Shown piece by piece: positions 11,846-22,393 of a stretch of 64,000 bases of DNA. Numbering within the stretch: the stretch's first letter is position 1; each line of letters opens with the position of its first letter. The DNA is from Akanthomyces muscarius (Eukaryota; Ascomycota; Sordariomycetes; Hypocreales; Cordycipitaceae). Location of the stretch: assembly GCF_028009165.1 (NCBI RefSeq), contig NC_079241.1:5890001-5954000 (forward strand), read 5' to 3'. The notes beneath the pieces were generated by a model, which saw only the letters and a program-made list of their open reading frames with translations, searched no databases and was not told the origin of the DNA. The position numbers and the translations under genes are program-made.

Positions 11846-12682
11846 GCCTGTGAGGTTCAATATATACCAGGCTTCTCTTCGCGCCAGGTTCCAGTTGTCC
11901 ACGTGCAAAGCGAAGCGGATGACGGTTGTTCGAATGTTGCCAACTGTGCCAGGTGGATGGCGAGCGAGTAGGAAAAGGCGCAAGAAAGACTGGCCGGTGT
12001 GCGGTATCGTTGCAGCAAAGCAAGTGTCTGGCTCAGGAACGAAGCTTCTGCGAGAGTGTCTTTAGGTTGGGTGGGAGACTCCTCCTGGGTGCATTAATCG
12101 AAGTGCGTAGATGGTCGCCCAATCAGTATGCCGCCTGCAAGTTCCAGGTGCAAGCGGTGGAAGGCAAATAAGAGAACCCCTCACCGCCCAAAACGGAGAG
12201 GGGCACTAGGCAGGAGCTGACCCAGTAACGGAGCCCGCGTTGGATTGGCGGCAGGCGAGTTAGTGGCTACCTAGCTAAAGCCATTCAGCGCTGCAGCTGC
12301 CCGCTGTGAGGTAAAACAAAACAGCGCTACCAGTCGCCGCAAGGCCGCTGTCGGTCCACTGCAACCAGGCAGCCTGCCGCCGAGGCTTCAGTGCAATGAG
12401 CCAGAATAGGTATGTGCCTAGGTAGGTAGGTAGTTTCATTGGCCGTCGCACGCGGCACCCTGCAGCGCCGTCAGCTCGCTCTCACCCAGTCAACTCGTCG
12501 CGCCCTGACCATTTTGAAATCAATTCAATTTGCTATCGTTGCACCGGCTAAACCTGAGTATTACAGTACGATTAAATCAGCACAGCCAGAGAGCCAAGAG
12601 CAATCTCGCATAACGCCTTCTCCCTCCGTAGCCCGCAGAGCTCCATGCCAACGTCCTATTGTTTTGAGGCTGCACGCCACAC
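11846..12682. other. Gene-free interval with TAGGTA-type motifs
   Basis: This 0.8 kb is the promoter of the Ran-binding protein gene plus the 3' flank of the Yip-domain gene. It holds a tandem (TAGG) run at 12419-12433 and a CTACCTAG at 12268-12275. No coding exon is supported. Confidence 0.5.
12419..12433. repeat. Short tandem repeat of TAGG units
   Basis: Tandem units read TAGGTAGGTAGGTAG, preceded by a related TAGGTATGTGCC at 12407-12418. It lies about 570 bp upstream of the Ran-binding protein start. Similar motifs recur in other 5' regions of the window. Confidence 0.8.
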
Positions 12683-13695
12683 CTAACTCATGAAGCACAG
12701 CGCACCCAGTCCTACATAGAAGATGAACAGAGGGTATAGAGCAATCGAGAGGCGATTCTGAACAACACCGCTGCCACCCAGAATGCTAACACCCGCGGCC
12801 AATGACCAGAGGATGAGAAAGATGAAGATGGGAATGCGAGGAATCCAGTGCAAGTGCAGCGCAGACAGGAGCGCCGCAATCACGAGCGGGAATAGCGTAT
12901 AACCGATAATGCACACGCTTTGCGCAAAAGAACTGTGGCAGCAATTGTTAGTTTTCTCATCTCGGGAGGGCAGCAACTATATACATACATGCTTCCGCCA
13001 AGCAGTCTAATCTGGAGAGTGACGACGGCTTCTCCCAGCCAAATCATGGCAAAAACACCACTGAATACAGCGTCTTTTTGCTCTGGGCGCGCCGAGAAGC
13101 TCAGAAGAACGCTCAACAAAAGACAGAAGATGAGAGGGCCCCAGAGGTCCCAGTCGCGCAGGCCAGGGCTCAGCGAGCTGCCCAGCAGCGCCTCGGGGTC
13201 CATGACGCGGCTTGCCAGGCCCGTGAGCTCTTCGCGTGTCCCCGTGATGCCGGCGCCGCGGATGTTGGAGTATGCGCCGCGGAAGCCGCCCGCGCCATCA
13301 AACATGGTGCCGCCCAGGAGGTAGCGCGGGTACAGCACCTCGCGGAGCTTGGCCCACACGGCGAGCAGGTCGCGGCGCACCGTGTCCCAGACGGACTCGT
13401 CGATGGTGCTTTGTGAGGCGCTTCGGTCTTCGCCGGGGATGCGTGCTGTGAGGTAACTCTCGTCGAGCGGCCGTGATGAGGAGCCAATGTTGCCCGTCAG
13501 TGGCGCGCGGGAGCTCGACGGCGCAAGAGGGTCGTCAAAGTCGTTGAGGTCAGCTGCGGCGTCATGTTAGCTTTCAGGCCAAGTACCTCCTCTGCAGGGA
13601 TGCGTAGTGTAAATGCTGGTCGTACCATCATCAGGGTCAATCAAGTCGTCGTCGTCGACGGTCGGGTTCGTGTAATGCCCCTTGGCAGCAGACAT
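12683..13695 (-). CDS. Yip1-domain membrane trafficking protein (Yip4/YIPF6-like), 294 aa, three exons
   Basis: Golgi/ER multispanning protein of the Yip1/YIPF family, which binds Rab GTPases and shapes secretory membranes. Exons are 13695-13626, 13553-12989 and 12932-12683, with introns of 72 and 56 bp. The joins give DDD-DLIDPDDADLNDFDD and LLGGSI-SFAQSVCIIGY. The N-terminal third is cytosolic and acidic (TVDDDDLIDPDD). The conserved region (ESVWDTVRRDLLAVW, LREVLYPR, DWDLWGPLIFCLLLS) is followed by about five membrane segments, including SVCIIGYTLFPLVIAALLS. The short C-terminus ends ALCFMS. It is divergent from the EED gene, with 0.7 kb between start codons. YIPF6/Yip4 is preferred over YIPF5 from the DWDLWGPL signature. 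Confidence 0.9.
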
Positions 13696-14423
13696 GGCGG
13701 GCGAGTATGCAGCCTTCGGCGCGCTGCAATACTTTTGTGCAGTGTTCAGGTCGTAGTTCTGAGATTTTCGAATCGTCAAGGTCTAGGTTGGCAGCGAACG
13801 AGGACGGCGATACAATTGCAGGCAAACCGGCGTAGATGGCGGCATAGGTGTCGCTGGTAGCTGACGTGGTGTTGCTCGTGAAATGGCCAGCTTCCACGTT
13901 GCAGCTGGTCCAAGCTCCACAACGCCCAAGGAGAAAGGTACGTACCTCGCCGCCCTCCACAGCCAACGCGCGCAAACCGTGTTACACGCATTCAAACATA
14001 GCCGCAGTTTGATCAGTGAGAATATTCAAGCAAACATCTATTTTCAACGCGAACATTCTACTTGCGTCATAGAAACAGAATCCACCTTTATTCTCTTCGG
14101 CTCTATCTACGTTGATTTCGTTCACAGCCACGGATATATATCCTAGAACCTGAACAGGCGTATTGATCAGTGGGCACGGCGGGAATAACTCTTGCGTGGG
14201 CTTACGAGTAGTTGGTGTCAAGTCTGGCGATCCATTTACTTTGACGGCTTCTGAGACTCTATCTCTTCTTGCGGTTTGTATTGTTTACATGCAGCAATAA
14301 GAGGGCAGCTACAAAAGTGCCTGCCAGCGATGGCAATTTGACCAGACTGAAAGACATCGCAGTGCCATCCCGTGCCATCTCTCCATCATCTAATGAGCCC
14401 ATAGGCGGTCTAAAACTGTCATA
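13696..14423. other. Shared divergent promoter region of the Yip-domain and EED genes
   Basis: About 730 bp separate the two start codons. Open frames here are short and unlike known proteins. No TATA-like element at a convincing distance and no repeat is evident. Confidence 0.45.
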
Positions 14424-16505
14424 ATGACTGCTTCGGCTGATGATGCTGCATTTCATTTGCCCAAGCTGCGCGTCTCCTTCGGCTTCGAGGTTCGTGTCAA
14501 GACCGCAACATATCTGAGCACGAGACGGCATGCTGACATGTGCGCAGAATGACGCCAAATTTCTAAACAATGGCGACGATGTTTCGGGTATGGTCGAAGC
14601 GGCTGTGAGACAAGAGAAAACATTGCTAACTGAACATTGTGTAGAGTTCTTTGACGTCAAATTCTGTCCCTACCAGCCACTAGACCGCGATCCGGTATTC
14701 GCCGCCGTGAGCAAGAAACACGCAAGTGGCAGACGCAAGCAATCAATCAAAAATGGTCACGAACTGACCATTTCAGGTTGTCATATGTAAACTCTCATCC
14801 GATACAGGTGATGCCAATCCTTGCTCAATTCTCTCGATAATAAGAGACGACGATGTGCGCTACACCCTCAACAAGCAAAATTCATAAGCTCGGTTCACTA
14901 ATGCAGTTGCCTTCTTTAGGAAGATGCATCAGGCTGCTGCTGTACCTGGACCAAGGACCCCGTTACTGGAGCACCATACATTTGCATAGGAGGCGTGGAC
15001 GCCAAAGTCAAGATCTACGATGTGAGAAATGGCACACTCGTAAACGTGAGTGGTCATTCGAGAAAAATGAACTGTGCATGTTTGATTAACTCTTGACCAA
15101 ACAGTGCTTCTATGGGCATGGAGGCGTACGTATATCCCTATTGGAAACTATCTCACAAAATTGACTCCCCTTAGGACGTCAATGATCTGGCAACTTCGCC
15201 AATAGACTCGTCCATCATCGCTTCGGCCTCCAACGACACGAGCATTCGAATATGGAGCGTCGACAAAAAGTTCAAAGCACAGCCATGCCTGTGCATCCTC
15301 GCTGGAGAGGGACACTCCTGGAATTTGCTAAGCCTGGTATGCGAGCTGTCGCCGCGCCGCCTTGTCCCCTGCTGACAATGACCGCAGTCGTTTCACGACA
15401 CTGGACGCTATCTTCTTTCAGGCGGGCATGATCAAGTCATTAATCTCGTGTGTCTCATCATGCATACTACCATCCGACGACCCGTTAACATTTCTGACAG
15501 TGGACAATGCCTAAACTTCCAACGGAGCCGGTCGTCACGCCGCTCCAAGTACACTACCCGCACTTTTCCACATCGGCAGTCCATAGCGGTATTGTAGATT
15601 GGTGTGTCTCCCCGCGACGTCCGCTACCTCGGAAACAAACACTCACATACTTCATCCCCAGCGTCGCCTTTTTCGGCGACTATATCCTGTCCCGAGCATG
15701 CCATGATAACGTCATCGTGCTCTGGCGCATCGAGGGCTTCTCCTCGGAAGGTCCGCCACCACCACAGAGTGCCGCGCCGACGGCGCAGACCGTCGTGCCC
15801 ACGAGCCTTGACGACCAGTCGCGGCTCACGCGCTCCTACTTTGCGCCCGCCGCGACGCCCGAGTGCCCGTCGCAGTACACGCGGCTGCTCGAGCTGCACA
15901 CGCCCAACTGCGGACCGCAGTTCTTCATGCGCTTCGGCCTGCACCACGTCCCGGGGCAGAACCCCGTGTTGGCCTTTTGTAACGCCGGAGGCAACATTCT
16001 GTTCTGGGACCTGCGCCGCCTCGGCGTCTACCACGACGTCATGCTCGACCTGCGCGACCCCGAGCGCGACCGCAGCCGGCCCGCGCCGCGGCCCACCTGG
16101 CTCAAGCCCATCATACCCCGGCAGCGCGCCGACATGTACGGCCACGTCAAGGGCAGGAAGGAGAAGCAGCAGCAGCAGCCGCACGTGGCGGTGTCGGTCA
16201 GCACGCGCCAGTCCTCGACGTCGTCGCGCGGCGGCAGCGCTCAGGGGCTGGCGGGTGGTGTTGGTGCAGGAGGAGGGGGAGGAGGCGCAGAGGACACTGC
16301 GTGCGAGTTTAGCGCAGATACGCTCGACTCCTGGGCGGCCAAGTACAGCACGGAGGATCCGCACGAACCCGTCAAGGCGCACCGCACCGAGTCGTCGACG
16401 TCGACTTTTGTCGGACGCCAGGCAGCATGGAGTCCAGGCGGCGAGTGGTGCGTCGTGGTGGGCAGCTCCAACACGACCTTGGTGCTGCAGCGCTGGGCGA
16501 AATGA
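14424..16505 (+). CDS. eed: Polycomb PRC2 subunit EED (WD40), 524 aa, ten exons
   Basis: WD40 scaffold of Polycomb repressive complex 2, which deposits H3K27 methylation in the nucleus. Exons: 14424-14489, 14548-14587, 14645-14721, 14777-14854, 14920-15045, 15105-15125, 15175-15336, 15388-15447, 15501-15601 and 15662-16505. All nine joins keep the frame. The product reads LRVSFGFEND, EFFDVKFCPYQPLDRDPVF, AVVSKKH-type KKHVVICKL, GCCCTWTKDP, YICIGGVDAKVKIYDV, FYGHGGDVNDLATSP, SASNDTSIRIW, LLSGGHDQVINLWTMP, VDCVAFFGDYILSRA and a C-terminal GRQAAWSPGGEW blade, the order of EED propeller blades. Intron 3 begins GC (GCAAGT donor at 14722) and exon 6 is only 21 bp. A Gln/Gly/Ser-rich insertion (about residues 400-450) sits before the last blade. 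It is the most intron-rich gene here. Confidence 0.93.
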
Positions 16506-16759
16506 AGGGTCACTGGGCGCTGCGAAATATCGAAGAGGAGTAAAGGAAATCTCATCTGTATCTTTAGTAGTATATGTATATTTTTGGGGTCGCCAAGCGC
16601 CTCCTGGAAATTTCAACGCCTGTAATGGTTTAAAGCAGGAAAAACAAGAAGCAGTAAGGAAAAGAAGAACCACCCCGCGTAAGGCCTGTTGCTGCGTCAT
16701 AAAAATTATACATGTTGATAATTTCAAAGTCGTTGCCAGAAAGTCAAACAAAAAAACGC

Positions 16760-18164
16760 TTAATCAATCGTCAGGGGTGTTTGGCCAAGCTTTTCAGCTT
16801 CGCCAGCGGCGTGAAATCCATCCAGAGTCACAGTCACAGCACCAGCTTGTACCAGCTAGACATTCACTGTTAGTCACGGCACAAGTAAGGCATGCGGATT
16901 TTGGGGTACGAGGGAAACTTACAGCACGAGATAGATCCTCAATCAAGTCATTGGCATCCTCAATGCCGACGCACAGACGAATGATATCTTCTGGCATCTG
17001 GCGCTCGGCCCTGGTCTTGGCGTCGATGCTGGCGTGGCTCATCTGGCAGGGCATGCTGATGAGGCTGTTGACGCAGCCGAAGCTGACGCTGATGGCCCAG
17101 AGGCGGGCGGCCTCGACGATGCGCTGGGAGACGGCGGCGTCGCCCGTCTCAAAGGCCAGGACGGCGCCGGCGCCGCGGGCGGTGGACCAGTGCAGGTCGT
17201 ACTGGGGGTGGGACTTGAGGCCGGGGTAGCGGACGCGGAAGCCGCGCTGCTCGAGGAACTCGGCGATGGCCTGGGCGTTGGCCTGCTGCTTCTCCATGCG
17301 GATGGCGAGCGTCTTGACGCCGCGCATGAGGAGGAAGGAGTCGTTGGGGGAGAGGCCGCAGCCGGTCGAGTTGATGGTGAAGAAGAGCTTGTCACCGACG
17401 GCGGGGTCGTTGCAGGCGATGACGCCGGCCATGATGTCGTGGTGGCCCGAGAGGTACTTTGTGCCCGACTCGTAGACGACGTCGGCGCCGAGGTCGAGCG
17501 GGTTGCAGAGCATGGGGGAGAGCATGGTGTTGTCGACGACGACGAGGGCCTTGGGGTTGGCGTCGTGGGCGCGGGCGGCGATGGAGGGAATGTCGACAAT
17601 CTTGATGAGCGGGTTGGTCGGGGTCTCGAGCAGGACCATGGCCGTCTTGGGGGAGATGCGGTCGGCGACGGCCTGGACCTTGGTGGTGTCGACGTGGTGG
17701 ACGACGATGCCCGAGTTGGAGGCGAGGTAGGTCAGCAGGCGGTGGGTGCCGCCGTAGAGGTCGTCGCCGGTGATGACCTCGTCGCCGGGGCGGAGGACGC
17801 GGGTGATGACGTCGAGGGCGCCCATGCCCGAGGAGACGGCGAGGGCGCGGTGGGCGCCCATGATCTTGGCGAGGTGGCGCTCGAGATGGGTGCGCGTGGG
17901 GTTGCCGGAGCGGGTGTAGTCGTACTCTTGCTGGCCGCCGGCGGCCGAGGTCTGCTTAAAGGTGGCCGACTGGTAGATGGGCGTGCTCGAGGCGCCGTAC
18001 TGGTCCTTGCCCTCGGTGTAGACGAGCTCGGTGGCGAGGGCGTAGCGGCGGCGGCCGTTGCGCGGGCTCGAGGGCGCGGGCGAGGGCGGCAGGTTGAGGC
18101 CGTCGACGACGTTGATCTTTTGGGCGGCACCGGCGCTGGGAGCCGGAGGCGGGTTGGACGACAT
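16760..18164 (-). CDS. Cystathionine beta-lyase, 445 aa, two exons
   Basis: PLP enzyme of the Cys/Met-metabolism family that cleaves cystathionine to homocysteine in methionine synthesis. Exons are 18164-16923 and 16855-16760, with a 67-bp intron; the join gives EDLSRA-LVQAGAVTV. Visible features are SSGMGAL (about 111-117), VVDNTMLSP (208-216), the PLP lysine K236 in SGTKYLSGHHD, and the C-terminal DGFHAAGEAEKLGQTPLTID. The Pro-rich N-terminus (first 40 residues) is variable in the family. Cystathionine gamma-lyase or gamma-synthase is less likely from length and the SGHHD/NSTGCGLSP context. The gene is very GC-rich, which creates a long meaningless antisense frame. It is divergent from the luciferase-domain gene at 19596. 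Confidence 0.9.
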
Positions 18165-19595
18165 GGCGGGGTTTGGAGGGGCGGTGGTGTGCGTTTGTAG
18201 GGAATTGTGCGTCCAGCGCAGGTCAATGGCAGTGGTCGAGGTCGAGACGGGTTCGGGGGTGTCGTCAGGTTTGGATGCAGATGATGTAGAGGGAGGTATG
18301 CAGAGAGAAAGAAGACGTAGGAAAAATGTTGAGCTTGGGGAGGAGAGAAAAAGATGGTGGTGGTGTCAAGCTCAGACAGACGGGAGAGAGTCACACAGCG
18401 ACTCCACAGGGTCGTTGTGCAGCAACTTTGAGTGGCTGGTCAGGGGAGACGCTGCAGGCATGCACAGCAGGCAAAGCGTGTGTACAGGCAAGGTTGCTGG
18501 CACGCAATTCAGGCCGCCGTGGGGAAGCAATTGTCAAGCAAAGAAAGCAAAAGGTCACCGCCTGCCGTTGTCCGAAGAGCGGAGGCTGGAGATTGACTAC
18601 TGGTCACTGGTCATTGCGGCTTCCAGCACTACGTTCAGCTGCTTCAGCACCCGAGACGCCCTGAAGGCTTCCCTTGCGTCCACTGCACCATGGCCCCCCC
18701 CTCAACCCCCGTACCGTCTTGTACCTGCTGCTTGTGGGGAACCTCCCGGATGACGTGATCGGGGTTCGGTTTCTGAGCTCCGGCCTCGCAAAACCGCCCA
18801 ACTGCCCGCCTGGTCGTTGAGCAGGCTCCGCCCTGGGGCGCTGCCAGTTAGCTAATCGTTATTCGAAACGGTACCTGAGGGTACTTGTGCCTGCCAGCGG
18901 GCGATGGTCCGATGTGAGATCTGTGGATAGATGCATGCTCGACCGAGGACAGATACAACAGACGACGATGGCAAGGCACTAAGTAGGTAACAGGCGAACA
19001 AACGGAAGCAAAAACACAAAACGAAGAAAAAGTGTTAACCCCGTAGGCGGAATTAATTGATTCCCGATTCAACCATGTTGCACTGATTCTACTCGCCCGT
19101 CCATACAACCAAGCCCTACCACAGGCTGCCAGCCACACCTTCGCCAAGCACCCATGGTAGGGCTGGCAACGACCAATTCTCTGACCTCGATGTGCGAGTA
19201 AATCCGTCCAAAGAGACATGCTACAATTTTCTGACAGCCCTATTAATAGCTAGTCTCTGATTCGGGAACCGGGTCCTTCCATCAAGGCTGATGCTTTGCT
19301 ACCACTATCCCTTTTCGGTTCGTCGGTCCCCTCGGACATACGAGCCTCAAAAAGCGCCCAATCAGGAAATCACCATCTCCTACCAGCGACGTGCCATGTT
19401 CATGATATCATGGCCTACGACTCTGATTACGCGTCTTGAATTCTCATCCAGAGTATATAAGCTCGTAGTTGTCCCTCTCCTCCTGCTGTTCTTCTTTTTC
19501 TCTCCAGATCCAATCCCATCTAGACACATCTCAGTCAGTCCTCTCGACTTACACCACCACAACCACCACTTACACCAACACCAACGACACCAAAC
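18165..19595. other. Divergent intergenic promoter region
   Basis: This 1.4 kb lies between cystathionine beta-lyase and the luciferase-domain gene. It has no supportable exon. A TATA box is placed before the plus-strand gene, and AAGTAGGTAA occurs at 18981-18990. Confidence 0.5.
19454..19460 (+). promoter_or_regulatory. TATA box of the luciferase-domain gene
   Basis: TATATAA 142 bp before the ATG at 19596, followed by a strongly C/T-rich leader, which is usual for a highly expressed fungal promoter. Confidence 0.6.
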
Positions 19596-20363
19596 ATGCC
19601 AGCAGACTTGACCATGTCCACGGTACAGTACGCCGTCGCCGGCGCGGCCATCGCCTCCGCCACCCTCGCCATCGTCGCCTACCGCGACTACAGCGCCTAC
19701 TGCGCCCTCGGCGACCACGGCCTGCCCGCCAACTTCTCGGGCTGGTGCACGCAGCTCAAGTTCACGCGCAACAGCCGCAAGGACACCACCGTGCCCGCGC
19801 CCTACGACCTCGCCGCCGCCGCCGCCGCCGCCGGCCCTCGCTCGACCGAGTCCTTCCTCCTGCCGGCGGGCGGCAGCCTCCCGCCGCGCGACGGCGCCCG
19901 GCCGCGCATACCGGGCTTCACCGCGCCGCAGCGCCAAGTCACCGACACGGCCTCGCCGGCCATGAAGGCGCGCATGTACGCCCACCTCGAGGCCCTGACC
20001 AAGGCCAACGCCAAGCTGCTGCAGTACGAGCTGTCGACGCTCGAGGGTCCCGTCCCGGCCCTCCAGCTGCACAAGGACCAGGCCGCCGCACGGCCGAAGC
20101 ACCTGCACCGGACGCGCGGGGAGCTTGCCCACATTCACCCGCCGGACGGCAGCACGCACCTCGTCCTGTCGCTGGCCGACTCGCGGCGCATCATCGAGAC
20201 GGGCTGGGGCCAGAGACACCGGCTCAGCGGCACCATGCTGGGCTGGGGCTACACGCTCTTCTACGCGCCCCGGAATGAGGACGAGTTCCAGCTGTGGAAG
20301 AGCGTTGTGGCGGCGGCGGCCAAGTATGCCTGCGCGGACCTCGGCCAAGTCCAGTTAGTTTGA
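19596..20363 (+). CDS. Small membrane-anchored protein with luciferase-type (DUF5519) domain, 255 aa
   Basis: Single exon. The N-terminus has a hydrophobic anchor (about residues 10-28, QYAVAGAAIASATLAIVAYR), then an Ala-rich linker (eight Ala near 70). The C-terminal half (about 175-250) matches the fungal luciferase-type domain: GELAHIHPPDGSTHL, then LSLADSRRIIETGWGQRH, then GWGYTLFYAPRNEDE. No biochemical activity is established for this fungal family, so 'luciferase' is a domain name only. A TATA box and a CT-rich leader precede it. Codon GC is very high compared with the flanking DNA. A run of 14 G follows the stop codon. A later in-frame start (MSTVQY, 19614) is possible. Confidence 0.8.
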   Translation: MPADLTMSTVQYAVAGAAIASATLAIVAYRDYSAYCALGDHGLPANFSGWCTQLKFTRNSRKDTTVPAPYDLAAAAAAAGPRSTESFLLPAGGSLPPRDGARPRIPGFTAPQRQVTDTASPAMKARMYAHLEALTKANAKLLQYELSTLEGPVPALQLHKDQAAARPKHLHRTRGELAHIHPPDGSTHLVLSLADSRRIIETGWGQRHRLSGTMLGWGYTLFYAPRNEDEFQLWKSVVAAAAKYACADLGQVQLV

Positions 20364-20393
20364 TTTGGCATGCTAGGAGCGTTTTTGGGGAGT

Positions 20394-20407
20394 GGGGGGG
20401 GGGGGGG
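20394..20407. repeat. Homopolymer run of 14 G
   Basis: Fourteen G in the 3' flank of the luciferase-domain gene, 30 bp after its stop codon. Confidence 0.85.
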
Positions 20408-20761
20408 CAGTATCTTTTTGTTAGCTGGATGGTTTTGGGAGGATAAACATGCTCTGTAGCTCATGCAGCAATTCGTTCGTCACTGTTGGCTGCTCTGCAT
20501 TCGGTGGTTTTCTCCAGGCTTGAGCGAAAAGCATTGCATGATATTTTGTATGGATTACTTAGGCAGATTGTTTTTTTTTTCTCATCGTGGCTTCTAGATG
20601 TGCCAGGTAATATATTATCTCAACGCCATCCAAGCACCTCCTATGTTCAAGCAAGGACGCAGCACGTCGTTTCTAAATCTGAATGGCCAAGACTGTTTTA
20701 ACACAAACTTAGCAATGATCCCAATAGTTAAACGACTGTTGTGACTTTATAAAAAGACCAA

Positions 20762-21415
20762 CTAGCTCCTGAGGCTTTTCTTCTCAGCCGCTTCTTGAGC
20801 CCTCCAATCCTGCTCCAGCATCGACATGTCAACGACATCCACCCACCTGCCCGCCAGGTACATGGCCTCGCGCTCCCGGCCGTCCACCACAAAGCCAGCC
20901 TTCTCGTACATGTGGATGGCCTTTTCGTTGATACTAAAGGTCTGCAGAAACAAGCTGTGCATGTTGCCCCAGTCAAACGCCCAGCCAGCGAGCCACCGCA
21001 GCGCCTCGGAGCCGTAGCCCTGGCCCTGCCACTTGCTGCCGACGGACATGCCCAGACCCGCGCGGCGGTGGTGCGCGAGCGACGCGGGAGCCCCGGAGAG
21101 GCCCATCATGCCAATGGGCACGCCGCGCAGGCCCTTGGTGTGCTCCTCGCGGCTGTAGTCTCCCGCGATCTCGTCCCAGTTATCTGGCTTCAGGCAGATG
21201 ATGACATTCATCAGGTTATTCTTCCACTGACCGAGCGACTCGAGGTAGCTCGACTTGGACAGCGGCGCAAAGGCCTGGATGCTGTCGAGGCCCTTGATCT
21301 CGGGATCCATGGCCATCTGGTGGTACAGAAACTTTTTCGTGTCCTCGTCGGCATTGTCAAAGGCCTCATAGATGAGGCGCTCCGAGGTAAAAACGGACGA
21401 AAAGCTAAGAGCCAT
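20762..21415 (-). CDS. GNAT-family N-acetyltransferase, 217 aa
   Basis: Single exon. The fold resembles RimJ/RimL-type GNATs: an N-terminal TSERLIYEAF strand, a central PIGMMGLSG strand, the acetyl-CoA loop WQGQGYGSEALRWLAGWAF (the Q/R-x-x-G-x-G/A motif, about residues 140-158), and the C-terminal NEKAIHMYEKAGFVVDGR. The substrate is not predictable. The ATG at 21415 is preferred over an open upstream extension because a TATA box lies 138 bp before it and the homology begins here. It converges with the luciferase-domain gene. Confidence 0.88.
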   Translation of the reverse strand: MALSFSSVFTSERLIYEAFDNADEDTKKFLYHQMAMDPEIKGLDSIQAFAPLSKSSYLESLGQWKNNLMNVIICLKPDNWDEIAGDYSREEHTKGLRGVPIGMMGLSGAPASLAHHRRAGLGMSVGSKWQGQGYGSEALRWLAGWAFDWGNMHSLFLQTFSINEKAIHMYEKAGFVVDGREREAMYLAGRWVDVVDMSMLEQDWRAQEAAEKKSLRS

Positions 21416-22393
21416 TATGTTGTGCTGCTTATATGTGCGTGTGTTGATTTTGTCGGTTGTAATGTAAGTCGTGCGGCGAGTGTGAGTTGTGAAATCGTCC
21501 GTCCAGCGGGAGCCGAGCAAGACAAAGTCCACGGTGAATGCACAATGTGGCTTATATATACTCGTAAATGCACATCATATTTCAGCATAAAGCAAATACG
21601 TAATCGGCCTCGTTGACTGCACGAGCTTATTATAGGGCAGCCAGTTACGTTGGCCGTTGCGTATCCCGCTTGCCCATATACGTCAGCCTGATTGGCGTGG
21701 CGTCGCTATGGAGGCGTGTAATGAACGAGCCTCTCTAGACCGTACTTTGGTCCATACGCGCGGGGAGCACGTTTCAATTTTTCTTCTCTCAGCCCTTGCA
21801 GCCTACCTTTTTTGAAATCGCACAATAGCAAGCAGCTCCATTGTCCCGTAGCAAAGGTCTGGGATCTACATCCATTGGTGTGGATATGTGTCTTGTGGCT
21901 GCTCACAAGGCTGCGAACTAGAAGTCCTGATGGTGCTCGGAAGGCCACACCCATCACTTTCAAAGCCGGCATTTCCGTGTAAAAGCGCCTCGTCTCCTAT
22001 GCTCTTCGTAGCGGGTAGTGTGCACTAGGCATGAGCTAGCTCGACGAGTCGCATGACTACAGCCACTTGTTTTTTGGCATTGTCATCCTAGAGGTGGTAG
22101 AAAGCGGCTTTCCGGGCAATAGCTGCGCTGGGGGCTAAGAAGCCACCCATAGGATGAATTAACCGTATCCGTACCGTACGCCCCGACCTATGCAACAATC
22201 ACTCCCAGGTCGATTGGCGTTGCCTAGTTTGTCATTCTGACATGTTTGCCGCATTGTTATCCCAAACTGAATTGAATCCTAGTGCATCATTGGAAAACAG
22301 GATGCAGCTGTCTGGGGATTTGTTAGAGGCAGGCTGGCTAATTAGCAGAATGCCGCTCTCTTGCTGGCTCTATACGAATCGTTCATCTGAGAA
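21416..22393. other. Gene-free interval with TATA element of the GNAT gene
   Basis: About 1 kb. The plus-strand sequence at 21553-21560 reads as TATATATA on the minus strand, a probable TATA box for the GNAT gene. The rest holds no supportable gene. Confidence 0.5.

Noticed and set aside
15604..17229. 541-codon plus-strand open frame
   Set aside because: It is an off-frame reading of the GC-rich EED exon 10 and downstream DNA; the sense frame is clearly EED.
17034..18200. 388-codon plus-strand open frame
   Set aside because: It is the antisense of cystathionine beta-lyase; extreme GC removes stop codons. The product is Gly/Val/Asp-rich and unlike any protein.
19380..20348. 322-codon minus-strand open frame
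   Set aside because: Antisense to the luciferase-domain gene and rich in Arg/Gly, as expected of a GC-driven shadow.
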